The translations under genes and the position numbers were made by a program. Below the pieces are notes generated by a model, which made no database searches, was not told the DNA's origin, and worked only from the letters and a program-made list of their open reading frames with translations. Positions 8,410 through 17,827 of a stretch of 64,000 nt of DNA are shown piece after piece. The stretch lies in the NCBI GenBank assembly GCA_041397825.1, contig JAWKVX010000002.1, positions 1,164,405-1,228,404 of the forward strand, given 5' to 3'. The DNA is from JANNSX01 sp041397825 (lineage in GTDB: Bacteria; Pseudomonadota; Alphaproteobacteria; Rhizobiales; Hyphomicrobiaceae). The number at the start of each line of letters is the position of its first letter. Positions within the stretch are counted from its first letter, which is position 1.

Positions 8410-9355
8410 GGCCCGCTTCTCCGTCACCTTTGCCGGACCGCATGTTTCCATCCAGGATGGCGGCCGGACCGGTTACATGCGGTTCGGCGTCCCGGCGTCG
8501 GGACCTATGGACCGAGCCGGTTTCGCGATGGCAAATGTGGCGCTCGGCAACCCGTGGCAGGCGGCCGCCATCGAGGTGTCCATGCTCGGCCTGACGCTCG
8601 CCTGTGCCGCGGGAACAGTGACGCTCGGCCTTGCCGGCGGCGGCTTCAAGGTCCAGCTTGGCGAGGAGGTGCTTCCTGGCTGGAGCGTCGTCACCATCAG
8701 GGCGGGGGAGCGCCTGACGATCCAGCCGGGATCATGGGGCACCTGGACCTATATCGCCTTCGCTGGACAACTTGAGGCCGCATCCTGGCTCGGCAGTCTC
8801 GCGACGCATGCCACCTCGGGTCTCGGCGGCGGCAAGCTCGCGACCGGTCAGGAGCTCGTCGTCCGGGACGCCGCGGTCAGGGAGCGACGTCATGGACCCA
8901 TTGCTTGCCCGGACTGGGCGCGCCCCCGATCCGAGCCGCACGTCGTCCTTGGGCCCCAGAGCAGGTTCTTCTCGGCGACGACGATCGAGACGTTCCTGGC
9001 GACGACGTTCAGCCTGAGCGATGCGTATGATCGAATGGGCGTGCGGCTCCGCGGGCCCGCTCTGATCCCCGACGGGGCTCTGTCCATTCCATCGGCACCG
9101 ATCTCGCGCGGCTCCGTCCAGGTCTCGGGCGATGGCGCGGCGACCGTCCTTCTTGCCGATCACCAGACGACCGGCGGTTATCCGAAGATTGCGACCATGC
9201 TCGCCGATGACGTCAGCGGTTTTGCCCAGAACCGGCCTCGGGACACGGTCGCCTTCCGTTCGATCACGCCAGCCGAGGCTGTCCGCATGGCGCGACAGGC
9301 GGCCGTGGTCCGGACGGCGCATATTGCCAGCCTCGCCCGGCGCGAAGGCGACTGA
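8402..9355 (+). CDS. pxpC: 5-oxoprolinase subunit PxpC (biotin-dependent carboxyltransferase family)
   Basis: The 317-residue protein is the allophanate hydrolase subunit 2 / KipA family partner of PxpB. Its N-terminus has the family block IQDGGRTGYMRFGVPASGPMD in a close form, followed by AGGGFKVQLG and, late in the protein, LLADHQTTGGYPKIA. The start is the ATG at 8402, inside the last codons of pxpB; longer readings of the frame run antisense to family expectation. The operon ends here: 9356-9568 holds no gene and faces a convergent neighbour. Confidence 0.92.
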   Translation: MAEARFSVTFAGPHVSIQDGGRTGYMRFGVPASGPMDRAGFAMANVALGNPWQAAAIEVSMLGLTLACAAGTVTLGLAGGGFKVQLGEEVLPGWSVVTIRAGERLTIQPGSWGTWTYIAFAGQLEAASWLGSLATHATSGLGGGKLATGQELVVRDAAVRERRHGPIACPDWARPRSEPHVVLGPQSRFFSATTIETFLATTFSLSDAYDRMGVRLRGPALIPDGALSIPSAPISRGSVQVSGDGAATVLLADHQTTGGYPKIATMLADDVSGFAQNRPRDTVAFRSITPAEAVRMARQAAVVRTAHIASLARREGD

Positions 9356-9568
9356 TGACGTGACGCCGGCTAAGCCAAGGTGGCGGGATTGTGGGCGCAG
9401 GGAGAATGAGACCCGCAAGCCACCGTCCGACACTCGGCTCCTCGGCACGGATCACGACGTCGACCTTTGCCGCCACACAGCGCGCGACGTCGCGCTGGTG
9501 CGATCAGGGGCGGACACGTACGGCATCATTTGGCGTCAATCGTGTCACGACCGCGCGCCCCCGGCTTT

Positions 9569-10699
9569 CTATTTCGGGCTACGAAAATAGGCGACGCCCG
9601 AGGTGCAGCAGACATCGCGCCGGACGCCTGTCGGCACCGCATTCTTGAGCCAGCAGACGGCGCTGGTCCCTTGATAGCCGGGCGCGACATACGTCCAAGA
9701 TAGACATCGCTGATCTTCGGCGCAAAGCTTCTGACAAGCGAGGGCGTCGGGTTCGGACAGCTTGAGCGAGGCATAGTCGCCTCCGGGGCGGTCCGTGTTT
9801 GATTCGAAAGACGTAAACGCTCTCTCCGTAGCTCCGGCCGTGCCCGATTCCTCTGGTAGTCCGGCCGTTGCACCGGATTGAGCCGGCGCCGACGGAGCCT
9901 CGACGTCGGTGGCCCGTAGGACCACTTTGCCAATGATCTGGTCGTAGTAGGCCGGCTGCTGAGGGTGTAGGACCGAAGCCGCGAGCTTGTCGACCTCTCG
10001 CTGCACTTCCTTGGCGATATCGACGTGGCTCAGACCCGGCGTCCTCAATAGCGGCACAAACTTGCGCGTGAAGACCGAATTGGGATCCGTGTCACTCTCC
10101 GACAGGCGATCGAGCGCGGTCTGACCGATGCCGGCCGAATAGAGAACGAAGACCCCCTTCGCAGCCTCGATACGCGTCAGTCCGCGGCTGCTGCCGATGC
10201 TGCGTGTGCCGGTGGCGGCAAACGGATTGTCACGACAAGCATCGAGTATGATGAAGGATACGGAAGCGCCGCGGGCCTGGATGCGGCGGATGATCGAATC
10301 GGCTGCAACAGCCTCGTCCGCGACGACGGTCTCCTCGCCTTCGTTCGGTAGCGGCATATCGACGGGGATCAGGTAGTTGGCCGAGTCGATGGCGACGCCG
10401 TGCCCGGCAAAGAAGAAAAAGACGAGATCACCGGGCGCGATCGCCGCCTCGAGATCGGCGAGCTTGCGGTTCATGGCCCGGCGCGGAAGGTTCTCACCGA
10501 TCATGACGGTGAAACCGAGCTCACTCAGCGCCGCCGAGACGGCGCGGGCATCGTTCACTGCCTTCTTGAGGTCGGGCAGGGTCTCGTAATCGTCATTGCC
10601 GACGACGAGCGCTAGTCGTTGCTCCGCAAGAGAGGGGACTGCGGAAGTGAAGGCGACGACAACGATACTGGAAATCAAGGACAGGACGAGTCGACGCAT
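9569..10699 (-). CDS. Secreted caspase-fold (C14) protein with C-terminal PAN/Apple domain
   Basis: The 376-residue protein begins with a signal peptide (MRRLVLSLISSIVVVAFTSA, cleaved near residue 25). A peptidase C14 domain follows: LALVVGNDDY starts the fold, the catalytic histidine is H100 in FFFFAGHG and the cysteine is C155 in ILDACRDNPF. Both catalytic residues are present, so the enzyme is probably active. The last 75 residues are cysteine-rich (LACQKLCAEDQRCLSWTYV, then CWLKN and DVCC) and look like a PAN_4 carbohydrate- or protein-binding domain. The role is unknown; bacterial caspase homologues act in stress or differentiation. It is a single gene, with no toxin or effector neighbour visible. 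Confidence 0.85.
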   Translation of the reverse strand: MRRLVLSLISSIVVVAFTSAVPSLAEQRLALVVGNDDYETLPDLKKAVNDARAVSAALSELGFTVMIGENLPRRAMNRKLADLEAAIAPGDLVFFFFAGHGVAIDSANYLIPVDMPLPNEGEETVVADEAVAADSIIRRIQARGASVSFIILDACRDNPFAATGTRSIGSSRGLTRIEAAKGVFVLYSAGIGQTALDRLSESDTDPNSVFTRKFVPLLRTPGLSHVDIAKEVQREVDKLAASVLHPQQPAYYDQIIGKVVLRATDVEAPSAPAQSGATAGLPEESGTAGATERAFTSFESNTDRPGGDYASLKLSEPDALACQKLCAEDQRCLSWTYVAPGYQGTSAVCWLKNAVPTGVRRDVCCTSGVAYFRSPK

Positions 10700-11307
10700 G
10701 TCCGCCTCCGCAACTTCGACCTGGGCTCCGAGCCGGCCGATGCCTTGTCGGTCGGCGACAGCCGAGGTCATGTGAGTTTGGAGGCCAGCATAGCCCAATT
10801 CGACGGTCTCCGCCTTGCGCTTGCATCGATTGTTGGCGCGTCGGTGTCATGATGCAAATCGGCTGGAAAATAGGACTGAATCGCCGCGAGGATACGCTCA
10901 TCCGTAATCGCCCGCCGCCGACCGCGAGATGGGTGTCGTGACGGGCGTCTTGGGCTGCGAGGGCGTTGAGCTTGGTGGTGCGGAGCAGCGTGTCGATGCT
11001 TGAGAAGCTCGAATGGGCATTGCGGCCCTCCGTCTCACCGGTAGCGAGTGAGACCAACGACCGGCGCCAGTCGGGGTCGGCGAAGGAGGCGTGCCGTGCG
11101 CACTTTCATCGAGAGCCTCGAGGAGGCAGCGCCGGTGGCATCCGGTCCCAGCTATCTGTCGCCGATTGCTTTTGAGCGCCGGGATGGGAAGAACCGCAGC
11201 TGCGTGCCGAGCTCCCCGATCGTCGGCATCCTGACGGCGGTTCACAGTGACGTCGAAACCAGGGCCGCGGACGCAGGCAAAGTGAACGACCGGCAGCCCC
11301 GTCGCGA
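10700..11307. other. Intergenic stretch of about 600 bp with transposase debris
   Basis: No intact gene is visible. A frameshifted IS3-type OrfB tail lies at 11090-11182. The open frames on either strand have no recognisable domains and no ribosome sites. Confidence 0.5.
11090..11182 (+). mobile_element. IS3-family OrfB C-terminal remnant, frameshifted
   Basis: Read on the plus strand, RAVRTFIESL is followed in a shifted frame by RQRRWHPVP and then, back in the first frame, SYLSPIAFE. These match the usual OrfB ending, FEYIESFYN-RRRHS-LGYLSPIAFE. About 30 codons survive, with two frame changes and no inverted repeats. The call rests only on this short similarity. Confidence 0.45.
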
Positions 11308-11880
11308 CTATCGGGAGCTGCCCTTGCGATCCGCAGAGGCGCCGCGAATGGTGCTCGCCTTGTCGAGCGATCTCTTCAGATCCCCATACTCCTTGCAGTC
11401 CTGACCGCAAATCTGTTCGATCGTTGCGAGCTGCATCCTAGCCTTCCCAAGGTCTTTGGCTTGGATGTACGCCTCGCCGAGATACTCGTGCGCCGGGGTG
11501 AAGTCGGGCGCGATTGACAGGGCTTCGGTGTAAAATGCGATGGCCTGATCGGTATGGCCGAGTTTGCGGTGCGCGTAGCCGAGCCAATTGAGGACGCGCG
11601 GGTCCGACGGCTTGTTCAGAGCTTCGAGCGCTGCAATGCCCTCGGCATACCGCTCGCTTTCGATCAGGGATCTTGCAGCCTTGTAACCGTCGCCGAGATC
11701 GCCCCATTTGTCGGTCCAATCGACAGCGGTAGGGCTCGGTACGGCGCTCGACACGGCGGGCGCGGGGGGCGAAGGGACTGCGGCGGGTGCCTCGGTCACT
11801 GAAGGCTCGCTGCCAGCGGCCTTGACCGCTTCGGCGGTGAATCCGAGCAGGAGGAATGTGATGAAGATGTCTCTCAACAT
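11308..11880 (-). CDS. Secreted tetratricopeptide-repeat protein
   Basis: The 190-residue protein has a signal peptide (MLRDIFITFLLLGFTAEAVKA), a proline/alanine-rich linker (residues 23-55) and about three TPR motifs. The clearest are RVLNWLGYAHRKLGHTDQAI and PAHEYLGEAYIQAKDLGKA, each followed by the expected second helix. A cysteine pair (ICGQDCKEY) near residue 160 may form a disulfide. TPR proteins of this size act as periplasmic scaffolds. It is transcribed alone, with neighbours on the same strand more than 75 bp away. The specific partner is unknown. Confidence 0.8.
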   Translation of the reverse strand: MLRDIFITFLLLGFTAEAVKAAGSEPSVTEAPAAVPSPPAPAVSSAVPSPTAVDWTDKWGDLGDGYKAARSLIESERYAEGIAALEALNKPSDPRVLNWLGYAHRKLGHTDQAIAFYTEALSIAPDFTPAHEYLGEAYIQAKDLGKARMQLATIEQICGQDCKEYGDLKRSLDKASTIRGASADRKGSSR

Positions 11881-11958
11881 GGCTGCCTCCGATTTCCGTT
11901 CGGTTGAGCGGGCGCGGTGCAGCCAGTCCGCTCCAATGAAACTGGATGAGAATTGTGG

Positions 11959-12546
11959 TCACTGATAGCCCGCCTCGTGAACGCAAGTGCGATTTTTGCG
12001 CCGATGCCATCTCCCATCGATCGGCGCCGGATTGGTTGGATGCCGGGAGGAAAGTGCGTCGTTCTCGACAGCGATCTTGGCTCGGATCACGACGATCCAG
12101 AGCCCGGTGAAAATCATGCCAACCGCAACTGCGCCGAACATCAGCGGAAGCAACGCCGTCTCGACCACGGTCACCAGATAGTTCGGATGGCGAACAATCG
12201 CATAGGGCCCCGTCCGCACGACCGGTGCCGCAGGTAGAGTGATGATCCTGTGTGTCCAGAAGCCCCCCAGGCTCTGGATGATCCAATAGCGTGCGACCTG
12301 CAGCAGCAGGTATGCGCCGAGGATCGTCCAGTGGATCGGAGCGTCCGGCGGCACCAAGAACCCGATGGCCGCGATCCAGCCGAGATGGGTAGCGGCCACA
12401 ATGGGATAAAGGTTGCCGCCTTCTTCGTGCGCTCCTTTGGCGATGAGGCGCCGGGTATTGTGAGCCGAGTAGAGCTCCTCGAGTCCGCGCTGTGCGATCA
12501 CGATGAGCGCGGCGACTTGCGGGGCGCCGAACCCGTCGACCAGCAT
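11959..12546 (-). CDS. ICMT-family membrane methyltransferase, BpsB-like
   Basis: The 195-residue protein is an isoprenylcysteine carboxyl methyltransferase family (PF04140/PF04191-like) membrane enzyme. It has four or five hydrophobic segments and the SAM-binding signature RTGPYAIVRHPNYL around residues 135-148, followed by the expected transmembrane hairpin. Its ATG at 12546 overlaps the stop of the type III polyketide synthase (TGATG), so the two are translationally coupled. In Bacillus the same pair, BpsA-BpsB, makes alkylpyrones and O-methylates them. By analogy this enzyme methylates the pyrone or resorcinol product in the membrane. Confidence 0.85.
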   Translation of the reverse strand: MLVDGFGAPQVAALIVIAQRGLEELYSAHNTRRLIAKGAHEEGGNLYPIVAATHLGWIAAIGFLVPPDAPIHWTILGAYLLLQVARYWIIQSLGGFWTHRIITLPAAPVVRTGPYAIVRHPNYLVTVVETALLPLMFGAVAVGMIFTGLWIVVIRAKIAVENDALSSRHPTNPAPIDGRWHRRKNRTCVHEAGYQ

Positions 12547-13676
12547 CAACCGAAGTCCACGAGCGCGAGCGACACTGTGAAGCCAGGACCGAATGCCGCC
12601 ATGAGGTGGCGTCCGCTGGGCCGCTCGCGCATGGTCTGCGCAAGCACGAAAAGCACCGTCGGCGAGCTCATGTTGCCGAAATCGCCCAGGACTTCCCAGG
12701 AATGCCGGAAGGCGATGCGGGGTAGATCGAGCGCGATCTCGGCCGCCTCGAGCACTTTACGTCCGCCGGGATGCAGCACGATACCATCCAGATCGGACAG
12801 GCGAAGGCCGGCCCGAGCCAGGAACTCATCGAGCGCTGGCCCCAGCCGGTCGCGTGCAAAGCGGGGGATCTCGGGGCTTATGACGACGCCGAAACCATCC
12901 TCCTCGATCGACCACCCCATGACGGCCTCACTCTCAGGCCACATGTATTCGCCGGTCTCGCCGAGGAGCGGAGAGTTGCCGGGGGATTCGCCTGGGCTCA
13001 GACTACGGAGCATGACGCCCGCGGCACCGTCACCGAAGAGTGCGGCGGAGATGAAATTGGCCATCCGCCGGTCGCGAACCCGGCCATTGATAGTGCACAA
13101 CTCGACAGTTACGAAGAGTACGTTGCGCCCAGGCCTTGCCCTGGCGAGATTTGCCGCCCTGGCGAGCCCTGTCACGCCACCCGCGCAGCCCAATCCGAAG
13201 AGCGGCAAACGCTCGACGTCGGGCCTTAGACCCAGGCGGTTTGCCAAGCCTGCATCGAGGCTTGGCACGGCAATTCCCGTCGTGCAGGCCACCACCACAG
13301 CGTCTATGTCCTCGGCGTCGATGCCGGTCTTTGCCATGAGGTCTCGGGCCACCTCCTCGACCAGTCGCGGCGCCGCCTTCCGGAACACCTCGTTGCGCTC
13401 GACCCAGCCATGCTGGTGCATGATCCAGTCGAGCGGCACGGCTGCGTGCCGCTTCGAGATACCGGTGTTGCCGAAGAGCTGTCGGAAGCTGGAAAACTCG
13501 GGGGCGAGCTCCAGAGTTCTCTCGAGGAAGTCATCCTGGGCGATCACATGTCCTGGAACCGCCGTTGCAACTCCTGCAATCACGACATCGCATTCAGCCC
13601 CGCTGCGCTCAATCGTTGCCTTGCGGCTTGGCCTGCGTGCCGCACGCGACCGCGGGCGGACCAATGTCTCTGACAT
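12546..13676 (-). CDS. Type III polyketide synthase (chalcone/stilbene synthase family)
   Basis: The 376-residue protein has the ketosynthase triad of type III PKSs: nucleophile C164 in GLGCAGG, H302 in VLHPGG and N335 in FGNMSSPT. It starts at the ATG 13676, with TGGAGGAG eight bases upstream; a longer open frame lacks a ribosome site. These homodimers load an acyl-CoA and condense malonyl-CoA units to alkylpyrones or alkylresorcinols. The coupled ICMT-type methyltransferase points to a BpsA-like membrane-lipid product rather than a flavonoid. The first 25 residues are basic and Arg-rich, which is unusual, and their function is unknown. Confidence 0.93.
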   Translation of the reverse strand: MSETLVRPRSRAARRPSRKATIERSGAECDVVIAGVATAVPGHVIAQDDFLERTLELAPEFSSFRQLFGNTGISKRHAAVPLDWIMHQHGWVERNEVFRKAAPRLVEEVARDLMAKTGIDAEDIDAVVVACTTGIAVPSLDAGLANRLGLRPDVERLPLFGLGCAGGVTGLARAANLARARPGRNVLFVTVELCTINGRVRDRRMANFISAALFGDGAAGVMLRSLSPGESPGNSPLLGETGEYMWPESEAVMGWSIEEDGFGVVISPEIPRFARDRLGPALDEFLARAGLRLSDLDGIVLHPGGRKVLEAAEIALDLPRIAFRHSWEVLGDFGNMSSPTVLFVLAQTMRERPSGRHLMAAFGPGFTVSLALVDFG

Positions 13677-13976
13677 CTGAACTCCTCCAAGGTTAGGGCA
13701 TGTTCGCGCAGTGCCGCCCTGATCTGTGGCATCAGGCGACGACGCTGTCGCGAAACTCTCGAGAGCACGAGCGGACTTGCTTCGGTCCGGAGCCGCATCC
13801 GTCGCGAGCGCAAGGTGCGCTGAAGCAAACGAAGCCCGGGCACAAGTCTTTCGGATGTTCGATGCGGCTGTCGGCAAACACGCCGTCCGATGAGGCCACT
13901 CGGACCGGCCGCCTCGTCCACACCGTCGGATCGACATGCATTCTAGCTTCTCGCTTTGCACCGAATCGGACCGCCG

Positions 13977-15794
13977 TCAGAATTTCCTGCGAACCTCGGC
14001 CCGAACGCCGAAGTTGTCCTCATCGAGCCCTTGGGTGATCTGGTAGGTTGCATCCGCTCGGAACAGCCAGGCCCGGTTGATCGGAATCTGATAGCGAACG
14101 CCAATGCCGAACTGGGTGTCCTCCGCGCCGATTCCGTCATCCTCGAACGGCTGCACCATGGCCAGCTCAACGACGATTTGTTGATCCAGGTCGAAGAGGT
14201 ATTGGAGGCCGATGGCCCCGCCAAAGGCATTGGAGCCGGTGTCGTCGAGCTTCGGATATCCCGTCAGCGCATCGGTTTCGAAGTTGATGCCGACGTTCTT
14301 CAGAATGCCCGCGCCGTTGCCGTCGACGAGAGGGTTGGGGCTGCCGAATCCGACGAAGAGATTGGCATAGGGTATCAGCGTGCTGGGCAGGCCCGAGATC
14401 AGGCTGTTCTCAGAGATAATGGCGAAACCATCTCTGTTCGCCGTGTTGTCGGCGCCGAAATTTGCGAACAGTCGCGTCGTATTGGACAAGGTGTTGTAGT
14501 AGCGGCGGCTGTAGGCGATCGTCAGGTAATGCTCCAGAACGTCATCACGATCGTCGAGACCTTGCACCAGGCCGTAACCTGCCTCGACATAGCCGTCGAG
14601 AGCATCGGCAAACGCAGTGACGCCGAAGAGATTGGCATGGTTGTTGTCGAGCTTCCCCTTGTCGTCGACGAGATTCGCATTGTCGACATTGTCGAATGCG
14701 GCGAAGAAGGTGAGATCGTAGTTTGCAATGCCGAGCAGAGCTGAGTTCCTTGCCGGCAGCGTCACGGCGCCACCGAGGATTGCATCGTTCGCCCAAATCC
14801 CATTCTGCAGGAAGAGCGGGTAGAGTCCGGCCGCAAACGGCAGGTCGAACGTAGCCTCCTTGCCCGAGAACCCTGAGTACAACGAGCCGAAGTCGCCCTC
14901 GAAGAACAGCGTCTGGACATTGTCGTCAAACTGGAAGTCGAAGTCGTCGATGCTGTCGCTGCCGCCGAACTCGAAACGCGTGAAGATGTTCGCCTTCTGG
15001 AGGGGCGTGAAAAACGCGTGAATCCGCTCGGTGCCGGTGATCTTGAGGTCGACGTCGAGATTGAGCCTCGTTGCAACCTGCGCGACATCCTTGCCGTTGT
15101 TCTGGTTGTAGGCGACAGCCGTCCTCCAGTCGCCATAGATGGCAAAGCCTGGCAGCAGCGGGTTGAGTTCGCCGAGCAGCGTGCTGCTTTCGTCATACTG
15201 GCCGGAGGTATATTGCTGTCGGCCGAGCTCGAGAATGGGCCGGGGAGGCTCGACGCTCGTCTTGCCGCCATAGATGTGCAGCTGCTCCTCGGTCTCATAC
15301 TGGTCGCTGTAAGTGGGATCCGGCCGAAAGGCGCTCCTGACCGAATTGCTTCTTCGGCTGGTCTTTGCCTTGTCGTCTTTCGACGTATCACCGGAGCTCC
15401 ACTCGGCAGGATCGCCACCGTCCGTCTCAGCGACGGTTTCAGCGTTTCCATCGGAGATGTCGGAGTCCCGTGGCTCGGCGGCGGTGTGCTTTCGTTCAGG
15501 CAAGGCTGGGACCGAAACGGAGTCTTGAGAGCCAGGTTTGCCGGCTGCCCCCAAGACGGACCTGGTTGAAATGGGCGCCGAGTTCCATTCGATCTCCGGT
15601 TCATTCTGAGCTTCGAACTGTGCGGATGGTGCCGTCTGAACCTCGGCATCCCGCACGTAGGTATTGAAGCCACTTTCTCCGATGGCTGGTGCCGTGGCCG
15701 CAAGCGCGATTGCGCCTCCCACTCCAATCAGGGCTGTCGTGTAAGTCGCCCTTCGGGACGTCAGCACGGTCCTTTTCGAAACGCTCAACGGCAT
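13977..15794 (-). CDS. Predicted outer-membrane beta-barrel protein of the multiheme cytochrome locus
   Basis: The 605-residue protein has an N-terminal signal segment (ALIGVGGAIALAATAPAIG, about residues 20-38). An acidic, Ser-rich, disordered stretch runs to roughly residue 170, followed by about 430 residues of alternating amphipathic beta-strands rich in F, Y and N. It ends in phenylalanine (VRRKF), as outer-membrane barrels do. GGGGGA precedes the ATG at 15794. It is the second gene of a minus-strand operon, 107 bp after the pentaheme cytochrome. I infer a porin-like sleeve or alginate-export-type barrel that may host a cytochrome; no family can be named with confidence. Confidence 0.65.
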   Translation of the reverse strand: MPLSVSKRTVLTSRRATYTTALIGVGGAIALAATAPAIGESGFNTYVRDAEVQTAPSAQFEAQNEPEIEWNSAPISTRSVLGAAGKPGSQDSVSVPALPERKHTAAEPRDSDISDGNAETVAETDGGDPAEWSSGDTSKDDKAKTSRRSNSVRSAFRPDPTYSDQYETEEQLHIYGGKTSVEPPRPILELGRQQYTSGQYDESSTLLGELNPLLPGFAIYGDWRTAVAYNQNNGKDVAQVATRLNLDVDLKITGTERIHAFFTPLQKANIFTRFEFGGSDSIDDFDFQFDDNVQTLFFEGDFGSLYSGFSGKEATFDLPFAAGLYPLFLQNGIWANDAILGGAVTLPARNSALLGIANYDLTFFAAFDNVDNANLVDDKGKLDNNHANLFGVTAFADALDGYVEAGYGLVQGLDDRDDVLEHYLTIAYSRRYYNTLSNTTRLFANFGADNTANRDGFAIISENSLISGLPSTLIPYANLFVGFGSPNPLVDGNGAGILKNVGINFETDALTGYPKLDDTGSNAFGGAIGLQYLFDLDQQIVVELAMVQPFEDDGIGAEDTQFGIGVRYQIPINRAWLFRADATYQITQGLDEDNFGVRAEVRRKF

Positions 15795-15901
15795 GCGATG
15801 TCCCCCAACGCAACAGATCCGGCTCGCAGCACGCATTTCGGGTGTGCCTTCTGACACACCTTCCCGAACCCCAGATTCGGGACGTCTCGCCAAGTCCCCG
15901 A

Positions 15902-17827
15902 TTAGTCACTCACATCGAAGACCGTCTCGTGCTCGTGGAAATTCATGATCCGCTCATTCATGCTCTGCTCCATCGCCTTGGTGGAGTTGACGAAGCGCAT
16001 GAAGTAGATCGGCTCGGCACGGCTGCGGATTCGGAAGGCAAGACGGTATTTGCCCGACTTGCTGATCAGTCCACCGGGCACCCTGTATCTCGCGACTTTC
16101 GAGCCGAGCGGAGGGAGGGAGCGGTTCTCCATACGCACAAGTGGCGGATGGTTTAGGACGGTCGTGGGTACCCCAGGTGGCCTGAGATGCGGCAGCGGAT
16201 CGATGTCGAAGTTGACCGGCAGGTACATCTCCCGGTCCGTGCCTTTGACGTTGGTAGTCAGGAACATGGTCTGGAAGTGCACCAGCTGCTGATCGGTCCT
16301 GATCGTGCCGGCGGCGACATCCAGGCTGTGCAGGTTAGCCATATCACCATTGCTGTCGACGTATCCGGATTCCCATAGATTTTGTCCGTCGGGTCCGATC
16401 AGAGCGACATTGACCCAAAGCTGCGGTTGCGCTCCGAGCGAGCCGGACGGCAGGTTGTGACCGGAGTTGGCATTCGTGATCTGGTAGGAGAAGACGAGGT
16501 CCTCACCGGCAGCCGGGGTGCCTTCGATGACGGGGCCGACAACACGACTGCTGTTCTCCATGAGCTGTTTGCGAATCTCGTCACGCTCGTCGAGCTTGGC
16601 GATATTCTCGTCGAGAATTGCTCGAGCATCTTCCCGATCGAGCGCGTCGGCCCAGCGTTTCGGGAAGCTGGGTTTGATCTTACCGGCGGCGACCTTGTCC
16701 TCGAACTCGACCGTGCCCCAACCGGCACGCCAGTCGAACTGCAGCCAGTCCCTGGGGCCGATCGCCAGTGCTTTCGGGTTGTGAGGAAATATCCCAGGAT
16801 GGGCGATCGAATAGCCAGGACCGATGAAGCGGTGGTTAGCGTGCCGACGTCCGGGGTTTACTTCCTTGCCTCCGACAATCGCTGACGGTGCGACCGCGTA
16901 GCCTTCCGGCTTTCCGGGGACCTTGCCCATGTGGCAGTCCTGGCAGGTTATGCCGGCTTGGCGGGCGGGGCTGTCCCGGTACTGATCCCAGACGATCTCG
17001 AGCTTGATGCCCAGATTGACCGCGACCTGGTGACAGCTGACGCAGAATTCCGACTTCCTGATCTGATCGTTTCTTATCATCCCCGCATGGATATCGTTGC
17101 CGCGACCGTTGCCATCGGTCTTGACGGAGTAGGTTTCCTTGTCGGCAAGAACATCTGCGAGCACACTGGATTCTCCACTGCCGTAGACAGGCTCGTTGAT
17201 CGTGCCCGGCTCCACCCGGCGCTCACCGTTGACCTTTCCGTACTGCTCCTTGACCCGGTGACAAGTGATGCAGGTCACGCCTTCGCGCGATATCTGGCTG
17301 CGCTGCCAAAGAGGCGCGTCACGTGCCTCTCCGAGCTGGGTGCCGACTTGCTGGTGGCAGCGGACGCAAAAGGTGCCCACCGTGCCATTGGTCAATTCCT
17401 GGAATTTCTGCTCGAACTTGTGGAACATCGGCGAGATCGACGCGTAGGCGTGCTGAGACGACGACCATTCCTCATAGATCTGGCGGTGACACTCGCCGCA
17501 TGTCGCAGCCGTCGGATATTGCTCGAGAGCCGCATGTCCGGCGGCCGGCGCCTGAGCGGCTTCACCATCTGACGCGCCGACCTCTGTGGCGAGGGCGGGC
17601 GTCTCCGCCTCGTCGGCTGGCTCCACATCGGCTGTCCAGGCGGACTCGCTGTCAACCAGCCCCAACTTACTCGCAGCCCCGGAGCTTGTGGGACTGGTTC
17701 CTGGGTTGATTTGTTCGGCTTGAGCACTGTCAATGTGCTCTTTGTCCCTGAACGAATAGTCGGTCGGCATGCCGCTCAGGAACACATACGAAAGCAATAG
17801 TCCGACGGTCGCTCGCTTCATTGCCAT
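15902..17827 (-). CDS. Pentaheme c-type cytochrome, signal-anchored
   Basis: The 641-residue protein has an N-terminal hydrophobic helix (VGLLLSYVFLSGMP), a Pro/Ala/Glu-rich linker to about residue 100, then five CXXCH heme sites: CGECH 110, CVRCH 154, CITCH 186, CVSCH 262 and CQDCH 295. The first heme region (TCGECHRQIYEEW) resembles the cytochrome c554/octaheme superfamily. The C-terminal 230 residues hold no heme and look like a beta-sandwich (SGHNLPSGSLGAQPQLWVNV). The start is either 17827 or an ATG two codons later. It heads the operon with the barrel protein, divergent from the reductase. It is probably a periplasmic or surface electron carrier; the partner is unknown. Confidence 0.85.
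   Translation of the reverse strand: MAMKRATVGLLLSYVFLSGMPTDYSFRDKEHIDSAQAEQINPGTSPTSSGAASKLGLVDSESAWTADVEPADEAETPALATEVGASDGEAAQAPAAGHAALEQYPTAATCGECHRQIYEEWSSSQHAYASISPMFHKFEQKFQELTNGTVGTFCVRCHQQVGTQLGEARDAPLWQRSQISREGVTCITCHRVKEQYGKVNGERRVEPGTINEPVYGSGESSVLADVLADKETYSVKTDGNGRGNDIHAGMIRNDQIRKSEFCVSCHQVAVNLGIKLEIVWDQYRDSPARQAGITCQDCHMGKVPGKPEGYAVAPSAIVGGKEVNPGRRHANHRFIGPGYSIAHPGIFPHNPKALAIGPRDWLQFDWRAGWGTVEFEDKVAAGKIKPSFPKRWADALDREDARAILDENIAKLDERDEIRKQLMENSSRVVGPVIEGTPAAGEDLVFSYQITNANSGHNLPSGSLGAQPQLWVNVALIGPDGQNLWESGYVDSNGDMANLHSLDVAAGTIRTDQQLVHFQTMFLTTNVKGTDREMYLPVNFDIDPLPHLRPPGVPTTVLNHPPLVRMENRSLPPLGSKVARYRVPGGLISKSGKYRLAFRIRSRAEPIYFMRFVNSTKAMEQSMNERIMNFHEHETVFDVSD

Noticed and set aside
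10898..11057. Possible IS66 transposase tail on the minus strand (LLRTTKLNALAAQ)
   Set aside because: Only about ten residues resemble the family and the rest does not; too weak to annotate.
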